From JAGVSR01 sp964589785 (GTDB taxonomy: Bacteria > Pseudomonadota > Alphaproteobacteria > Rhizobiales > Hyphomicrobiaceae), in NCBI GenBank assembly GCA_964589785.1, contig CAZPUQ010000004.1, forward strand, positions 233,001 to 297,000: DNA of 64,000 nt, written 5' to 3'. The position numbers were made by a program, and so were the translations under genes. The notes under the pieces were generated by a model. It was given only the letters and a program-made list of their open reading frames with translations. It made no database searches and had not been told where the DNA came from. Position 1 is the first letter of the stretch. The number at the start of each line of letters is the position of its first letter. Shown here one piece after another: positions 43,368 through 52,483 of this stretch.

Positions 43368-43817
43368 TTACGCGGCGGCGGGTGGCGCTCCGGCGCAGCG
43401 GGCGCAGGTGCCCCTGAGCTCCAGCGTCATCTGGCGCACGGTGAACTCGGCTTTGGCCGCCCAGTCCGCGAGGGCCGCCACGGCGTGCGGCTCGTCGAAC
43501 TCATCGACCGCGCCGCACCGGTCGCAGATGGCGAAGATCGCCGTGCCCTTGTGGACCGCGTGACAACAGGCGACGAAGGCGTTGAGGCTCTCCAGCCGGT
43601 GCGCCGTGCCCGAGGCGATCAGCCGGTCGAGCGAACGATAGACTGTCTGCGGCGCCAGCGTCGCCTTGTGCCGTAGGCTGTCGATGATCTCGTAAGCGCT
43701 GACCGGCCGGCCGGCATCGCGCAGGGCGTCGCAGACCATCCGGTCCTGCTCCGTGGCCGGGCGCCGCTTGGCGGGCTTGCGGGAGAGGGCGTTGCTGGAC
43801 ATCGACTTACGGGACAT
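43368..43817 (-). CDS. zur: Zur-type Fur family transcriptional regulator
   Basis: This Fur-family repressor of about 149 residues starts most likely at 43817 (MSRKSMSSNALSRKPAKRRP); starts at 43802 and 43883 are possible. The winged helix includes the DNA-recognition helix LAPQTVYRSLDRLIASG, and HRLESLNAFVACCHAVHKG is a Zur-typical segment. Structural zinc Cys pairs are visible as ICDRCG and TCARCAG. It probably responds to zinc and controls the receptor gene that follows 228 bp downstream. Confidence 0.87.
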   Translation of the reverse strand: MSRKSMSSNALSRKPAKRRPATEQDRMVCDALRDAGRPVSAYEIIDSLRHKATLAPQTVYRSLDRLIASGTAHRLESLNAFVACCHAVHKGTAIFAICDRCGAVDEFDEPHAVAALADWAAKAEFTVRQMTLELRGTCARCAGAPPAAA

Positions 43818-44032
43818 GCCCCCTTTTCCGCCAACGGGCGAAGGCATGCAACCCGTTCCGCCGACAATCTCAACACGCCGCAAGTTGGTGATACATACCC
43901 CATGCGGTCATCCACATGTTGCGCGGACAGGGCCCGCCGCACTATAAGCCTCACATCTCAAGCAACCGCATGAGACGCTGCCCGGCACCCTTGGAGGCCG
44001 GTCGCGGCACTTTTATTTTTGGAGAACCCGTC

Positions 44033-44770
44033 ATGGCTTCCGAGATCGTTGCTCTCAAAGCCACGGCGCGCCCGCGTGCAGGCAAGGGGGCCGCACGCCA
44101 AGCTCGCCGTGAAGGAAACGTGCCCGCCGTCATCTACGGCGACAACCAGACCCCCGAAACCATCGCGATCGAGTACAACGAGCTGTGGAAGCAGATCCTC
44201 AAGGGTCACTTCACGGCGTCGGTGTTCGACATCGACATCTCCGGCAAGGGCAAGGTCCGCGTCATTCCCCGCGACGTGCAGGTCGATCCCATCAAGGACT
44301 TCCCGATCCACGTCGACTTCCTGCGCGTCGGCAAGGACGGCATCATCCGCGTCGCCGTACCGGTGAAGTTCGTCAACGAGGCGCTCTCGCCCGGCCTGAA
44401 GCGCGGCGGCGTACTCAACATCGTGCGCCACGAGATCGAGGTCTTCTGCCCGTTCGACCGCATCCCGCAGGCCTTCGAGGTCAACCTCGAGGGACTGGAG
44501 ATCGGCCGGTCGATCCACATCTCGGCCGTCGATCTTCCCGAGGGCGTGCGCCCGGTGATCGCCAACCGCGACTTCACGATCGCGACCATTGCCGGCGTGC
44601 GCAAGGAGGAGGAGACGGCGGCAACGGCCGAGGCCGCTCCCGCCGCCGCTGCAGCTCCCGCTGCCGGCGCCAAGGCTGCGGCTCCGGCCGCTGCCGCCGC
44701 GAAGGGTGCTGCTCCGGCCGCGGGCGGCAAGGCCGCGCCGGCCGCTGCCGCCGCTCCGAAGAAGAAGTAG
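44033..44770 (+). CDS. rplY: 50S ribosomal protein bL25/general stress protein Ctc
   Basis: This 245-residue long-form L25 starts at the ATG after GGAGAACCCGTC. The N-terminal domain (ATARPRAGKGAARQARREGN, VIYGDNQTPETIAIEYNEL) is the 5S-rRNA-binding part, the C-terminal beta domain follows (DVQVDPIKDFPIHVDF), and the tail from about residue 195 is an Ala/Pro/Lys-rich low-complexity stretch ending PKKK. It is followed by pth, the common order in alphaproteobacteria. Confidence 0.95.
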   Translation: MASEIVALKATARPRAGKGAARQARREGNVPAVIYGDNQTPETIAIEYNELWKQILKGHFTASVFDIDISGKGKVRVIPRDVQVDPIKDFPIHVDFLRVGKDGIIRVAVPVKFVNEALSPGLKRGGVLNIVRHEIEVFCPFDRIPQAFEVNLEGLEIGRSIHISAVDLPEGVRPVIANRDFTIATIAGVRKEEETAATAEAAPAAAAAPAAGAKAAAPAAAAAKGAAPAAGGKAAPAAAAAPKKK

Positions 44771-44777
44771 GCCGACA

Positions 44778-44812
44778 GGGACGGCGCGTGCCCATGAGGC
44801 ACACGCCGTCCC
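44778..44812 (+). terminator. hairpin between rplY and pth
   Basis: A nine-base stem GGGACGGCG/CGCCGTCCC with a second nested stem GTGCC/GGCAC forms a stable hairpin. No T-tract follows, so it may be a partial terminator or processing site. Confidence 0.45.
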
Positions 44813-44849
44813 GTCCGATCCCACGTTCCTGCCGTGGAGCTGATGCGCC

Positions 44850-45596
44850 ATGAAGCTCTTCGTCGGCCTCGGCAATCCCGGCGAAAAATACGCCGCGAAC
44901 CGTCACAACATCGGCTTCATGGCGGTCGAGCGCATCGCCGCGGTGCACGGCTTCGGCCCTTGGAAGAAGAAGTTCAAGGGTTACGTCGCCGACGGCGAGC
45001 TCGGCGGCGAGAAGGTGCTGCTGCTGAAGCCCGACACGTACATGAACGAAAGCGGCCAGAGCGTCGGCGAGGCGGCCCGCTTCCTGAAGATCGCCGAGGG
45101 AGATGTCGTGATCTTCCACGACGAGCTCGACCTCCTGCCCGGCCGCATCAAGATCAAGACCGGCGGCGGCAATGCCGGCCACAACGGCCTGCGCTCCGTC
45201 TCCGCCCACGTCGGCAACGAGACCGTGCGCGTGCGCCTCGGGATCGGCCACCCAGGCACGAAGGACGCCGTCTCGCCGTATGTGCTGAACGACTTCGCCA
45301 AGGCCGACCGGGCCTGGCTCCCCGATCTGCTCGAAGCCGTGGCCAAGGCGGCCCCCTATCTCGCGCGCGGCGACGCCGCGCGCTTCCAGAGCGACGTGGC
45401 GCTCGTCCTGCAGGGCGACGGCGGCGCGCGCGGACGGGACAAGGACACCGCGCCGGAGGAACCCCCAAGACCACGCGCGCGCACGGCCCGCGCCAGTCCT
45501 TCCGGCGGGCCGCCGGGCGAGCGCCAGGCGAAGCGCGCCAGCGCGCTCGCCGACAACCTCGCCAAGTGGCTCGCCGGCCGCAAACAGAAAGACTAG
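44850..45596 (+). CDS. pth: peptidyl-tRNA hydrolase
   Basis: This 248-residue enzyme recycles peptidyl-tRNA released from ribosomes. The N-terminus MKLFVGLGNPGEKYAANRHN has the conserved Asn and catalytic His (NRHNIGF); KPDTYMNESGQSV and FHDELDLLPGRIKIK are also diagnostic. The C-terminal 55-60 residues are a basic, low-complexity extension beyond the usual length of about 190, which is common in alphaproteobacteria. Confidence 0.96.
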   Translation: MKLFVGLGNPGEKYAANRHNIGFMAVERIAAVHGFGPWKKKFKGYVADGELGGEKVLLLKPDTYMNESGQSVGEAARFLKIAEGDVVIFHDELDLLPGRIKIKTGGGNAGHNGLRSVSAHVGNETVRVRLGIGHPGTKDAVSPYVLNDFAKADRAWLPDLLEAVAKAAPYLARGDAARFQSDVALVLQGDGGARGRDKDTAPEEPPRPRARTARASPSGGPPGERQAKRASALADNLAKWLAGRKQKD

Positions 45597-45680
45597 ATCC
45601 TGCTCGCATAAACGCGTCGCGGCTGAGGCTCGCAGCTACCCGGTCTTGCGGCAGAAGCGGATACATGCTCGCCGCCATCA

Positions 45681-46049
45681 CTACGAACGTGTGTAGACCC
45701 AGTATGCTGCCGGGATGAATGCAAGCTCGATCGCCGCGTAGAGCTGGAGCAGTGGCGCCGGTTGGCCGTCTACGATGAAGCTCACTAGCCGACCGAGAAC
45801 GAGCCCGCTCGCAAAAACCATCGTCGTCAGAATGGCGGTGTTTCTGAGTGCCGGGTTGAAGGCCGAGACAAGCCAGAAGCAGCCGAGCGCCAGATAGAGG
45901 CCCATGACAGCCCGAAGGATGTGGGAAAAGCCCTGATCGAGATTGCTCAGGCCGAGAAACGTGCGAGCGAACCAGGCAGGAGAAACGCCGTACAGCAACG
46001 CGATGATAGCCACGGCGACGGACGCCAGAACGAGGAATGCCGCTTTCAT
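45681..46049 (-). CDS. DUF4345-like four-span membrane protein
   Basis: This 122-residue protein is almost entirely hydrophobic, with about four spans (MKAAFLVLASVAVAIIALLY, AVMGLYLALGCFWLVSAFNP, AILTTMVFASGLVLGRLVSF, and LLQLYAAIELAFIPAAYW). The pattern and length match DUF4345-type membrane proteins of unknown function. No operon partner is obvious. Confidence 0.75.
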   Translation of the reverse strand: MKAAFLVLASVAVAIIALLYGVSPAWFARTFLGLSNLDQGFSHILRAVMGLYLALGCFWLVSAFNPALRNTAILTTMVFASGLVLGRLVSFIVDGQPAPLLQLYAAIELAFIPAAYWVYTRS

Positions 46050-46394
46050 GGTGATGTCCGCAAGTTCTCGCCCGCGTCACTCTGACGACGCGCCGGCTCG
46101 CACGTTGGCAAACCCCTCGTAGCACATCGAGCTCTGCGGGTCAGCGCTTGCACCGTCGCAACAATGCATCAGGTCGCGCCTGGCGAGACCTTGGGCGCAC
46201 ACCATCGATAGCGTCAGGGCCGTAGGCCTGATCTCGGCCTTTCGTGATCTCTGCCCGTTTCCGCAAAGGTATCTCGCCGCTCTGGCGCATCCTCTCCTCT
46301 TCTCTTGCCGCACGCCTGCCGTATAAATTCAACCGGCGCGCCGGGCGCTTCAAGCGAGCCGCGCACCGGGTGCATGGAGTTGGGGGGATCGAGC
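46050..46394. other. 345-base gap without a supported gene
   Basis: This interval has small ORFs on the minus strand, but none has a credible ribosome binding site, family match or codon use. It should contain divergent promoters of the DUF4345-like gene and the gene at 46395. I see no tRNA or clear structured RNA. Confidence 0.4.
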
Positions 46395-47186
46395 ATGACG
46401 GACAATCTCGCCGGGGACGACAGCCGCGGCTCGAAGGCGCGTCGCCGGGCGCTCTCCGCCTACCGCTGGAGCGACCGCTTCCAGTGGCTGACCTCGCTCT
46501 TCCAGACGCCGGCCGAGGTCGGCTTCGCCACCGCGTCGGCCGCGCTGGTCGGCACCGTCGGCGGCCTCACCGTCCTCGATGCCATCGAGACGCGCGCCAA
46601 CCGCGACGCGACGCCCGTCGTCGTCGAGCGGGCGCGCACGACCGAGAACTCGACCATGATCGAGATCGTCGGCTACGACAAGGCGGGCCGGCGCGGCGTC
46701 TTCGAGGTCGTCGTGCTGAACAAGGACTTCATGTGGGTCCATGCCAGCGCCGAGGAGCTGGAGCGCCAGGGCCGCAAGATCCCTGCTGCCGCCGTCGCCG
46801 ACACCGTGCTCGACGAGGACACGCGCGCCTCGCTCGCCGAAGCGCGCGAGATCATCGCCGTCGGGACCGCGTCGCAGGAGGGGCAGGCCGCCGCCGAGCT
46901 CGAGCGCGCCCGCAAGCGGGCCGAGCGCACCGCCGTCATCGCCCAGGGCTCGGCGCCCGAGTGGGTGCCCCTCTACACGCTGAACCTCGGGCAGTACCGC
47001 GAGCCGTGCGCGGCCTGCGAGACGACGGGCACGAGCTGGCAGCGGCCGTTCATCTTCATCTCGGTCAAGGACCTCGAGGCCGGAACCGTGCTCGGCGAAG
47101 CGCTCTCCGACGCGATGACGGGAAAGGACAACCTGCCGAGCCCCGCGAGCTACTCCGCCTTCGACCTCACGAAGATCCGCGGCTGA
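46395..47186 (+). CDS. membrane-anchored protein of unknown function
   Basis: This protein of about 263 residues starts MTDNLAGDDSRGSKARRRAL and has one likely membrane segment (ATASAALVGTVGGLTVLDA, about residues 39-57). The region after it contains a charged helical stretch (AELERARKRAERTAVIAQG) and a Cys pair in PCAACETTG near residue 215. I do not recognise the family. It is upstream of ychF. Confidence 0.65.
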   Translation: MTDNLAGDDSRGSKARRRALSAYRWSDRFQWLTSLFQTPAEVGFATASAALVGTVGGLTVLDAIETRANRDATPVVVERARTTENSTMIEIVGYDKAGRRGVFEVVVLNKDFMWVHASAEELERQGRKIPAAAVADTVLDEDTRASLAEAREIIAVGTASQEGQAAAELERARKRAERTAVIAQGSAPEWVPLYTLNLGQYREPCAACETTGTSWQRPFIFISVKDLEAGTVLGEALSDAMTGKDNLPSPASYSAFDLTKIRG

Positions 47187-47322
47187 CACCGAAACGCCAT
47201 CCTCGAACGCGCCTCGCGTCGCTCGCTGGGCCGAGGATGACGTCCCCGCGGCCTCATCCCCCGTTGATCGGCCTCGCGCGGCAGTGTAGCCCAGCGCCAA
47301 ACAAAGCAAGGACAACAAGATC

Positions 47323-48420
47323 ATGGGCTTCAAGCTCGGCATCGTCGGCCTGCCGAACGTCGGCAAATCGACGCTCTTCAATGCGCTGACACAGACGGCG
47401 GCGGCGGAGGCCGCCAACTATCCCTTCTGCACCATCGAGCCCAACGTCGGCGAGGTCGGCGTGCCCGATCCGCGCCTCGACACGCTGGCGAGGATCGCAG
47501 GCTCGGCCGAGATCATTCCGACGCGGCTGACGTTCGTCGACATCGCCGGGCTCGTGCGCGGCGCCTCCAAGGGCGAGGGGCTCGGCAACAAGTTCCTCTC
47601 CCACATCCGCGAGGTCGACGCGGTCGCCTATGTCTTGCGCTGCTTCGAGGACGAGGACGTCACGCACGTCGAGAACCGCGTCGACCCGCTGGCGGATGCC
47701 GACGTGGTCGAGACGGAGCTGATGCTGGCGGACCTCGAAAGCCTGGAGAAGCGGATCGGTCCGGTCGAGAAGAAGGCCAAGGCCGGCGACAAGGAGGCGA
47801 AGGCGCAGTTCACGCTCATGGAGAAGGTGCTCGGCCCCCTGCGCGAGGGGAAGCCGGCGCGGACCGCGATCCTCACGCCCGAGGAGATCCCGGCCTTTCG
47901 CGCCCTGCAGCTCTTGACCGCCAAGCCCGTCGTCTATGTCTGCAACGTGGAGGAGGCCTCCGCGGCCACCGGCAACGCTCACTCGCGCAAAGTGGAGGAG
48001 CGCGCGAAGGCCGAAGGGGCTGCCTCGGTGGTCATCTCTGCCAAGATCGAGGCGGAGTTCGCGGGCCTCGCGCCTGAGGATCGCCTGGCGTTCCTCGCCG
48101 AGATGGGCCTTAAGGAGCCCGGCCTCAACCGTCTCATCCGCGCGGGCTATGCGCTCCTCGACCTCGTCACCTACTTCACGGTCGGGCCAAAGGAGGCGCG
48201 CGCCTGGACCATCACGCGCGGCACCAAGGCGCCGCAGGCGGCGGGCGTCATCCATACCGATTTCGAGAAGGGCTTCATCCGCTCCGAAACCATCGCGTAC
48301 GACGACTACGTGACGAACGAGGGCGAGACCGGCGCCAAGGAAGCGGGCAAGATGCGCCTCGAAGGCAAGGACTACGTCGTCAAGGACGGCGACGTCCTGC
48401 ATTTCCGCTTCGCCAACTGA
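47323..48420 (+). CDS. ychF: redox-responsive ATPase/GTPase YchF (OLA1 family)
   Basis: This 365-residue Obg-type P-loop NTPase prefers ATP. Motifs are GLPNVGKST, VDIAGLVRGASKGEGLGNKF and the NxxE-type variant VYVCNVEEAS in place of NKxD; the TGS domain is at the C-terminus (LVTYFTVGPKEARAWTI and KDYVVKDGDVLHFRFAN). It is followed by a DUF3297 gene after 22 bases. Confidence 0.96.
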   Translation: MGFKLGIVGLPNVGKSTLFNALTQTAAAEAANYPFCTIEPNVGEVGVPDPRLDTLARIAGSAEIIPTRLTFVDIAGLVRGASKGEGLGNKFLSHIREVDAVAYVLRCFEDEDVTHVENRVDPLADADVVETELMLADLESLEKRIGPVEKKAKAGDKEAKAQFTLMEKVLGPLREGKPARTAILTPEEIPAFRALQLLTAKPVVYVCNVEEASAATGNAHSRKVEERAKAEGAASVVISAKIEAEFAGLAPEDRLAFLAEMGLKEPGLNRLIRAGYALLDLVTYFTVGPKEARAWTITRGTKAPQAAGVIHTDFEKGFIRSETIAYDDYVTNEGETGAKEAGKMRLEGKDYVVKDGDVLHFRFAN

Positions 48421-48442
48421 GCAGGAGAGAGGAGCGTCCGCC

Positions 48443-48691
48443 ATGTCCGACACCCCGCCCGACCGCCTCTCGGTGGACCCCGCAAGCCCGCACTACGACG
48501 AGGCGGTGCTCGCCCGCGACGTCGGCATCCGCTTCAACGGCGTCGAGAAGTCGAACGTCGAGGAGTATTGCGTCAGCGAGGGCTGGATCAAGGTCGCCGC
48601 CGGCAAGGCCAAGGACCGCTTCGGCCGGGCGATCACCATCAAGCTCAAGGGCGCCGTCGAGCCCTACTACCGCGGACCGGCCGCGGACTGA
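48443..48691 (+). CDS. DUF3297 family small protein
   Basis: This 82-residue cytoplasmic protein has the DUF3297 pattern (HYDEAVLARDVGIRFNGVEK, CVSEGWIKVAAGKAKDRFGR). Its function is unknown. The AGGAGAGAGGAG site before it and the short gap to ychF suggest co-expression. Confidence 0.82.
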   Translation: MSDTPPDRLSVDPASPHYDEAVLARDVGIRFNGVEKSNVEEYCVSEGWIKVAAGKAKDRFGRAITIKLKGAVEPYYRGPAAD

Positions 48692-48779
48692 CGGTTCCGC
48701 CCGGCGCGGCCCCGTGACGAGGCCGACACACGGCGCTAGAGTGCTCCGGCCGGGACGGGACCGGACGGACGAGGACGCG

Positions 48780-49289
48780 ATGGTGACGCCGACGCATAGC
48801 TCCTGGATCGTCGTCAATACGCAGCCCCACAAGGAGGCCGTGGCGCTCGCCAATCTGGCGAACCAGGGCTTTGCCGCCTATTGCCCGCTCGTGCACAAGC
48901 GCGTGCGTCACGCCCGCAAGGTGCGCGACGTGCTGCGGCCGCTCTTTCCCGGCTACCTGTTCATCGAGTGCGTGCCCGACAGGAGCGCCTGGCGGCCCGT
49001 ACTATCGACGTTCGGCGTGCGCGCGGTCGTGCGCAGCGGCGAGGAGCCGAGCCGCCTCGACCGGCGCTTCATCGAGGCGCTCAGGGCTCGCGAGATCGAC
49101 GGCGTCATCGTCGCACCGGCAAGCCCCTACGAGATCGGCCAGGAGATCCGCATCGCAGCCGGTCCCTTCGACGGCACGGTCGCGACCATCGTCGGCATGG
49201 ACGAGAAGGACCGCCTCGTCGTCCTCATGGACATCCTGAACCGTCCCGTGCGCGTGCGTCTCGATGCGGGTCAGGTCTCGAGCGTGTGA
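48780..49289 (+). CDS. NusG-family antiterminator (RfaH/UpxY-like)
   Basis: This 169-residue paralogue of NusG has the NGN domain WIVVNTQPHKEAVALANLA and FPGYLFIECV, plus a C-terminal KOW region EIGQEIRIAAGPFDGTVATI. It is much more divergent than the nusG at 3756. Such specialised paralogues usually prevent termination in long polysaccharide operons; nucleotide-sugar genes follow at 50.5-55.6 kb, on the opposite strand, so the link is only suggestive. Confidence 0.87.
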   Translation: MVTPTHSSWIVVNTQPHKEAVALANLANQGFAAYCPLVHKRVRHARKVRDVLRPLFPGYLFIECVPDRSAWRPVLSTFGVRAVVRSGEEPSRLDRRFIEALRAREIDGVIVAPASPYEIGQEIRIAAGPFDGTVATIVGMDEKDRLVVLMDILNRPVRVRLDAGQVSSV

Positions 49290-49646
49290 GACGACGCGCG
49301 TGCCACAGCACGCCGGCGTGCTGACCGTCGTCGCGACGAGACGATAGTCCCACAATCTTGTCCACAGGCGCCCGCCACGCGCCGGAAACGTCGCGACCTC
49401 TGAAATTGCGTTCGCTGCACGCCGGCCAAGCTCGTCTCGAGCTTCGTGAATCGTGGCTTGCAATAAACCGCCGCGCAGCAAATTCGGCCCCAATGACGGA
49501 CCGTACACGCGTGTTTCTGGCGTCACAACCTGCCTCGGCAAAGTCCGCTCGAAGGGCTGCACGCGTTGACACTGCCGATGCACAAATGCTGATTCGCACC
49601 CCTGTCACGCGTGCATTCACCAGTGCCGTAGCGGGGAGTAATCCGG
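49290..49646. other. 357-base gap upstream of the outer-membrane protein
   Basis: This stretch has no supported gene. It should hold the promoter of the outer-membrane barrel gene, and AT-rich stretches near 49330-49360 could serve. I see no tRNA or strong hairpin. Confidence 0.4.
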
Positions 49647-50456
49647 ATGAAGATTAGACTTTCGACTTCGATGTTCGCTCTGGCTGCTGCCGTCGCCGCC
49701 ACGCCGGCGTTCGCGGCCGATCTCGGCAGCCTGAAGGACACCTACGTGGAGCCCATCGCGCCGGTCTACGTCTGGACCGGCTTCTACGTCGGCGGTCATG
49801 TCGGCTACGGCTGGAGCGATACCGGCGTCGACCTGTCTCACTCGACCGGCGCGATCTTCTATAACGATCCGTTCGTTCCGGATCAGGGCAGCCTCAGTTC
49901 CGACGACGGCTTCCTGGGCGGCCTTCAGATCGGCGCCAACAAGCGCTTCGACCGCGTCGTCGCTGGCGTGGAGATCGACGTGTCGTGGAGCGACATCAGC
50001 AGCGAGGGCACGTTCACGACGCCGGCCGGTTCGCAATGGCGGATCACGTCCGATCTGGAAACGCTCGGCACCGCGCGCGGTCGCCTCGGCTATCTCCTGA
50101 CGCCCCAGCTCCTCTTCTACGGAACGGCCGGCGTGGCATGGGGCCGGCTCGACGTCTCCCAGGCGACCACGTTCGTCGAGGGCAGCGGGTGCTCCCCGTT
50201 GGGTACTCCGGCCTGCGAAGGCGGCCGCACGAAGGGCGAGTTCGATCACGTCGGCTATACGGTCGGCGGCGGTTTCGAGTACGCACTCGACAATAACTGG
50301 AGCCTGAAGGCGGAGTATCTCTACATCGACCTCGGCAGCGAGGACTACAGCCTGAAAGGGACGACCTCGCCCGGCGGCTCCATTCCCTACGTGGAGACCT
50401 TCGGCTCCGACATCGAGTTGCACACGGTCCGGGCCGGCCTGAATTACCGCTTCTGA
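49647..50456 (+). CDS. outer-membrane beta-barrel protein (Omp25/RopB type)
   Basis: This 269-residue protein has a signal peptide (MKIRLSTSMFALAAAVAATP, cut after FAA) and the family opening PVYVWTGFYVGGHVGYGWSD. Barrel strands alternate through the sequence and it ends AGLNYRF with the terminal Phe used for assembly. This family is abundant in Rhizobiales outer membranes. A strong hairpin follows. Confidence 0.9.
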   Translation: MKIRLSTSMFALAAAVAATPAFAADLGSLKDTYVEPIAPVYVWTGFYVGGHVGYGWSDTGVDLSHSTGAIFYNDPFVPDQGSLSSDDGFLGGLQIGANKRFDRVVAGVEIDVSWSDISSEGTFTTPAGSQWRITSDLETLGTARGRLGYLLTPQLLFYGTAGVAWGRLDVSQATTFVEGSGCSPLGTPACEGGRTKGEFDHVGYTVGGGFEYALDNNWSLKAEYLYIDLGSEDYSLKGTTSPGGSIPYVETFGSDIELHTVRAGLNYRF

Positions 50457-50476
50457 GCCACACTCTCTGAAACAGG

Positions 50477-50508
50477 AAGGGTCGCCGGCTCATCCGCCGG
50501 CGACCCTT
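50477..50508. terminator. bidirectional terminator, 13-bp stem
   Basis: Perfect arms AAGGGTCGCCGGC and GCCGGCGACCCTT around a six-base loop lie between two convergent genes. The A/T-rich ends make it workable in both directions. Confidence 0.7.
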
Positions 50509-50522
50509 TGTCTGCCTACAGG

Positions 50523-51839
50523 CTAGGCTCTCACAGGCCGCCGGCCCACGCTGTAGTAGGTGAAGCCGCGGCGGAGCATGTCGTCGGGCTTGTAGATGTT
50601 GCGCAGATCGACGATGACCGGCGCCTTCAGGAGCGCCCGGACCCGCTCCAGATCGAGCGCGCGGAACTGCTCCCACTCCGTCACGATGCACAAGGCGTCC
50701 GCACCGTCCACGCAGGCATAGGCGTCCGGCATGTAGGCCACGTCGCTGAGTTCGGTCCGCGCCTGATCGACGCCTTTGGGATCGTAGGCGCGGACGCGCG
50801 CGCCGTTGTCCTGCAGGTAGCGGATCACGGCGATCGAGGGGGCGTCGCGCATGTCGTCGGTATTGGGCTTGAACGTGAGACCCAGGATGGCGATCGTCTT
50901 GCCGCGCACGCTGCCGCCGCACGCCGCCATGACCTTGCGCGCCACCCCGCGCTTCCTCTGATCGTTGGCGGCGATCACGCTCTCCACGAGGCGCAGCGGC
51001 ACGCCGACGTCCTGCGCGGTCTTGGCGAGCGCGTTCGTATCCTTGGGGAAGCACGAGCCGCCGTAGCCCGGCCCCGCGTGCAAGAACTTCGTTCCGATGC
51101 GGTTGTCGAGACCGATGCCGCGTGCCACATCCTGGACGTTGACGCCCACCTCCTCGCACAGATCCGCGATCTCGTTGATGAACGTGATCTTGGTGGCGAG
51201 GAACGCGTTCGCAGCATACTTGATGAGCTCGGCGGCGCGGCGCTCGGTGAACAGCAGCGGCGCCTGGTTGATGAACAGCGGCGCATAGAGCTCTGTCATC
51301 GTCTCACGCGCCCTCGTATCCGTCACGCCGATGACGATGCGGTCCGGGTGTTTGAAATCCTCGATCGCCGCGCCCTCGCGCAGGAACTCCGGGTTCGACG
51401 CGACCGACACCTCGGCGGCCGGATTGACCTCGCGGATGATGCGCTCGATCTCGTCCCCTGTGCCCACCGGCACCGTCGACTTGGTGCACACGACCGTGAA
51501 GTCGCTCAGCGCTCCGGCGATGTCACGGGCCGCCTGATAGACGAAGGCGAGATCGGCATGATTGTCGCCGCGCCGCGATGGCGTTCCGACCGCGATGAAG
51601 ACGACATCGGCGGCGGCCACCGCCTCCTTGAGGTCGGTGGTGAACGACAGGCGCCCCTCGCGCACGTTGCTGGCAACGAGCACGTCGAGCCCCGGCTCAT
51701 AGATCGGGATGACGCCCTGGCGGAGCGCCGCCACCTTGGCCTCGTCCTTGTCGATGCACGTGACGGTGTGGCCGAAGTCGGCAAAGCAGGTCCCGGAGAC
51801 GAGCCCCACATAACCCGATCCGATCATGGCAACGCGCAT
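50523..51839 (-). CDS. ugd: UDP-glucose/GDP-mannose family dehydrogenase
   Basis: This 438-residue enzyme oxidises a nucleotide sugar to its uronic acid, most likely UDP-glucose to UDP-glucuronate. The Rossmann start MRVAMIGSGYVGLVSGTCFA, the catalytic Cys region GPGYGGSCFPKDTNAL and GLTFKPNTDDMRDAPS are all present. With the uronate epimerase at 54535 it could supply UDP-galacturonate. The substrate is inferred. Confidence 0.92.
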   Translation of the reverse strand: MRVAMIGSGYVGLVSGTCFADFGHTVTCIDKDEAKVAALRQGVIPIYEPGLDVLVASNVREGRLSFTTDLKEAVAAADVVFIAVGTPSRRGDNHADLAFVYQAARDIAGALSDFTVVCTKSTVPVGTGDEIERIIREVNPAAEVSVASNPEFLREGAAIEDFKHPDRIVIGVTDTRARETMTELYAPLFINQAPLLFTERRAAELIKYAANAFLATKITFINEIADLCEEVGVNVQDVARGIGLDNRIGTKFLHAGPGYGGSCFPKDTNALAKTAQDVGVPLRLVESVIAANDQRKRGVARKVMAACGGSVRGKTIAILGLTFKPNTDDMRDAPSIAVIRYLQDNGARVRAYDPKGVDQARTELSDVAYMPDAYACVDGADALCIVTEWEQFRALDLERVRALLKAPVIVDLRNIYKPDDMLRRGFTYYSVGRRPVRA

Positions 51840-52483
51840 GAGAATCCCTCTTGTCGGTCGTCCCCGTCCGGGTAAGGCTCGGCCGCCCCGCCGTCAATCA
51901 CCTCGGGGGCCGGCGCGCCACATTGGCACGACGGGGCGCCCTGACTGGCGACGGAATTCCCTCTCCCCGCGTGCGGGGCAAGGGGCACGCAGACACCGAG
52001 GCACACCCCGCGTGCGGCTGCACCGGAGGCAGGAAAGGTTCGGGGAGCGGGGCGCGGCGGAGCCGCGGGTCGTCCGCAAGGATCTAGAATGAAGCGCCGC
52101 GGCGCCCCGCTTTGACGGGCTTCGCCTGGGCTCGCTCTTACCCCAGGCCTGCCGGCCTCCACTTTTCACCGGTACCCCACCCGGACCCTGCGTTACCGCG
52201 GGGTATGGAGATAAAGTCGGGAGGGTTGGCCCGCGTCGAGCCTCGAAGGTCCTCCCGCACCCGCCCCTGCGTCGCGCGATCCAGACGCCTCCGGACGGCG
52301 CCCCCGAGTGATGCAGGTGCCGCCAGTCTAGGGTGCGCAATCGGAGGCGGGGACAACTTCGCTCCCAACGTCATGGAGCCCCTGCTCAACTGTTGGGGGC
52401 TGTCGCCCTGAATGGCCGGGTTGAACCCGGCCATGACGGGGTGGAGGAAGCCGCGCGACCGGAGGCGGGATGGGGGGCGATCT
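51840..52483. other. 644-base intergenic region with palindromic repeats
   Basis: No supported gene lies here; several overlapping ORFs exist on both strands, but their translations are low-complexity Arg/Pro/Gly sequence. The region holds a degenerate CTCTCCCCGC-type palindrome near 51957-51984, a GGCGCC-rich stretch near 52040-52110, and the perfect palindrome at 52412-52434. It looks like a repeat-accumulating spacer. Confidence 0.5.
52412..52434. repeat. REP-like palindrome
   Basis: The perfect palindrome ATGGCCGGGTT-G-AACCCGGCCAT is of the GGCCGGG-CCCGGCC type dispersed through many Rhizobiales genomes; 40815-40835 is a shorter relative. Confidence 0.7.

Noticed and set aside
46077..46313. 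Small minus-strand ORF in the 46 kb gap
   Set aside because: It has no ribosome binding site, no family pattern, and unusual composition.
51894..52340. 148-residue minus-strand ORF in the 51.8-52.5 kb spacer
   Set aside because: The translation is Arg/Pro/Ser low complexity over palindromic repeats, without a start signal.
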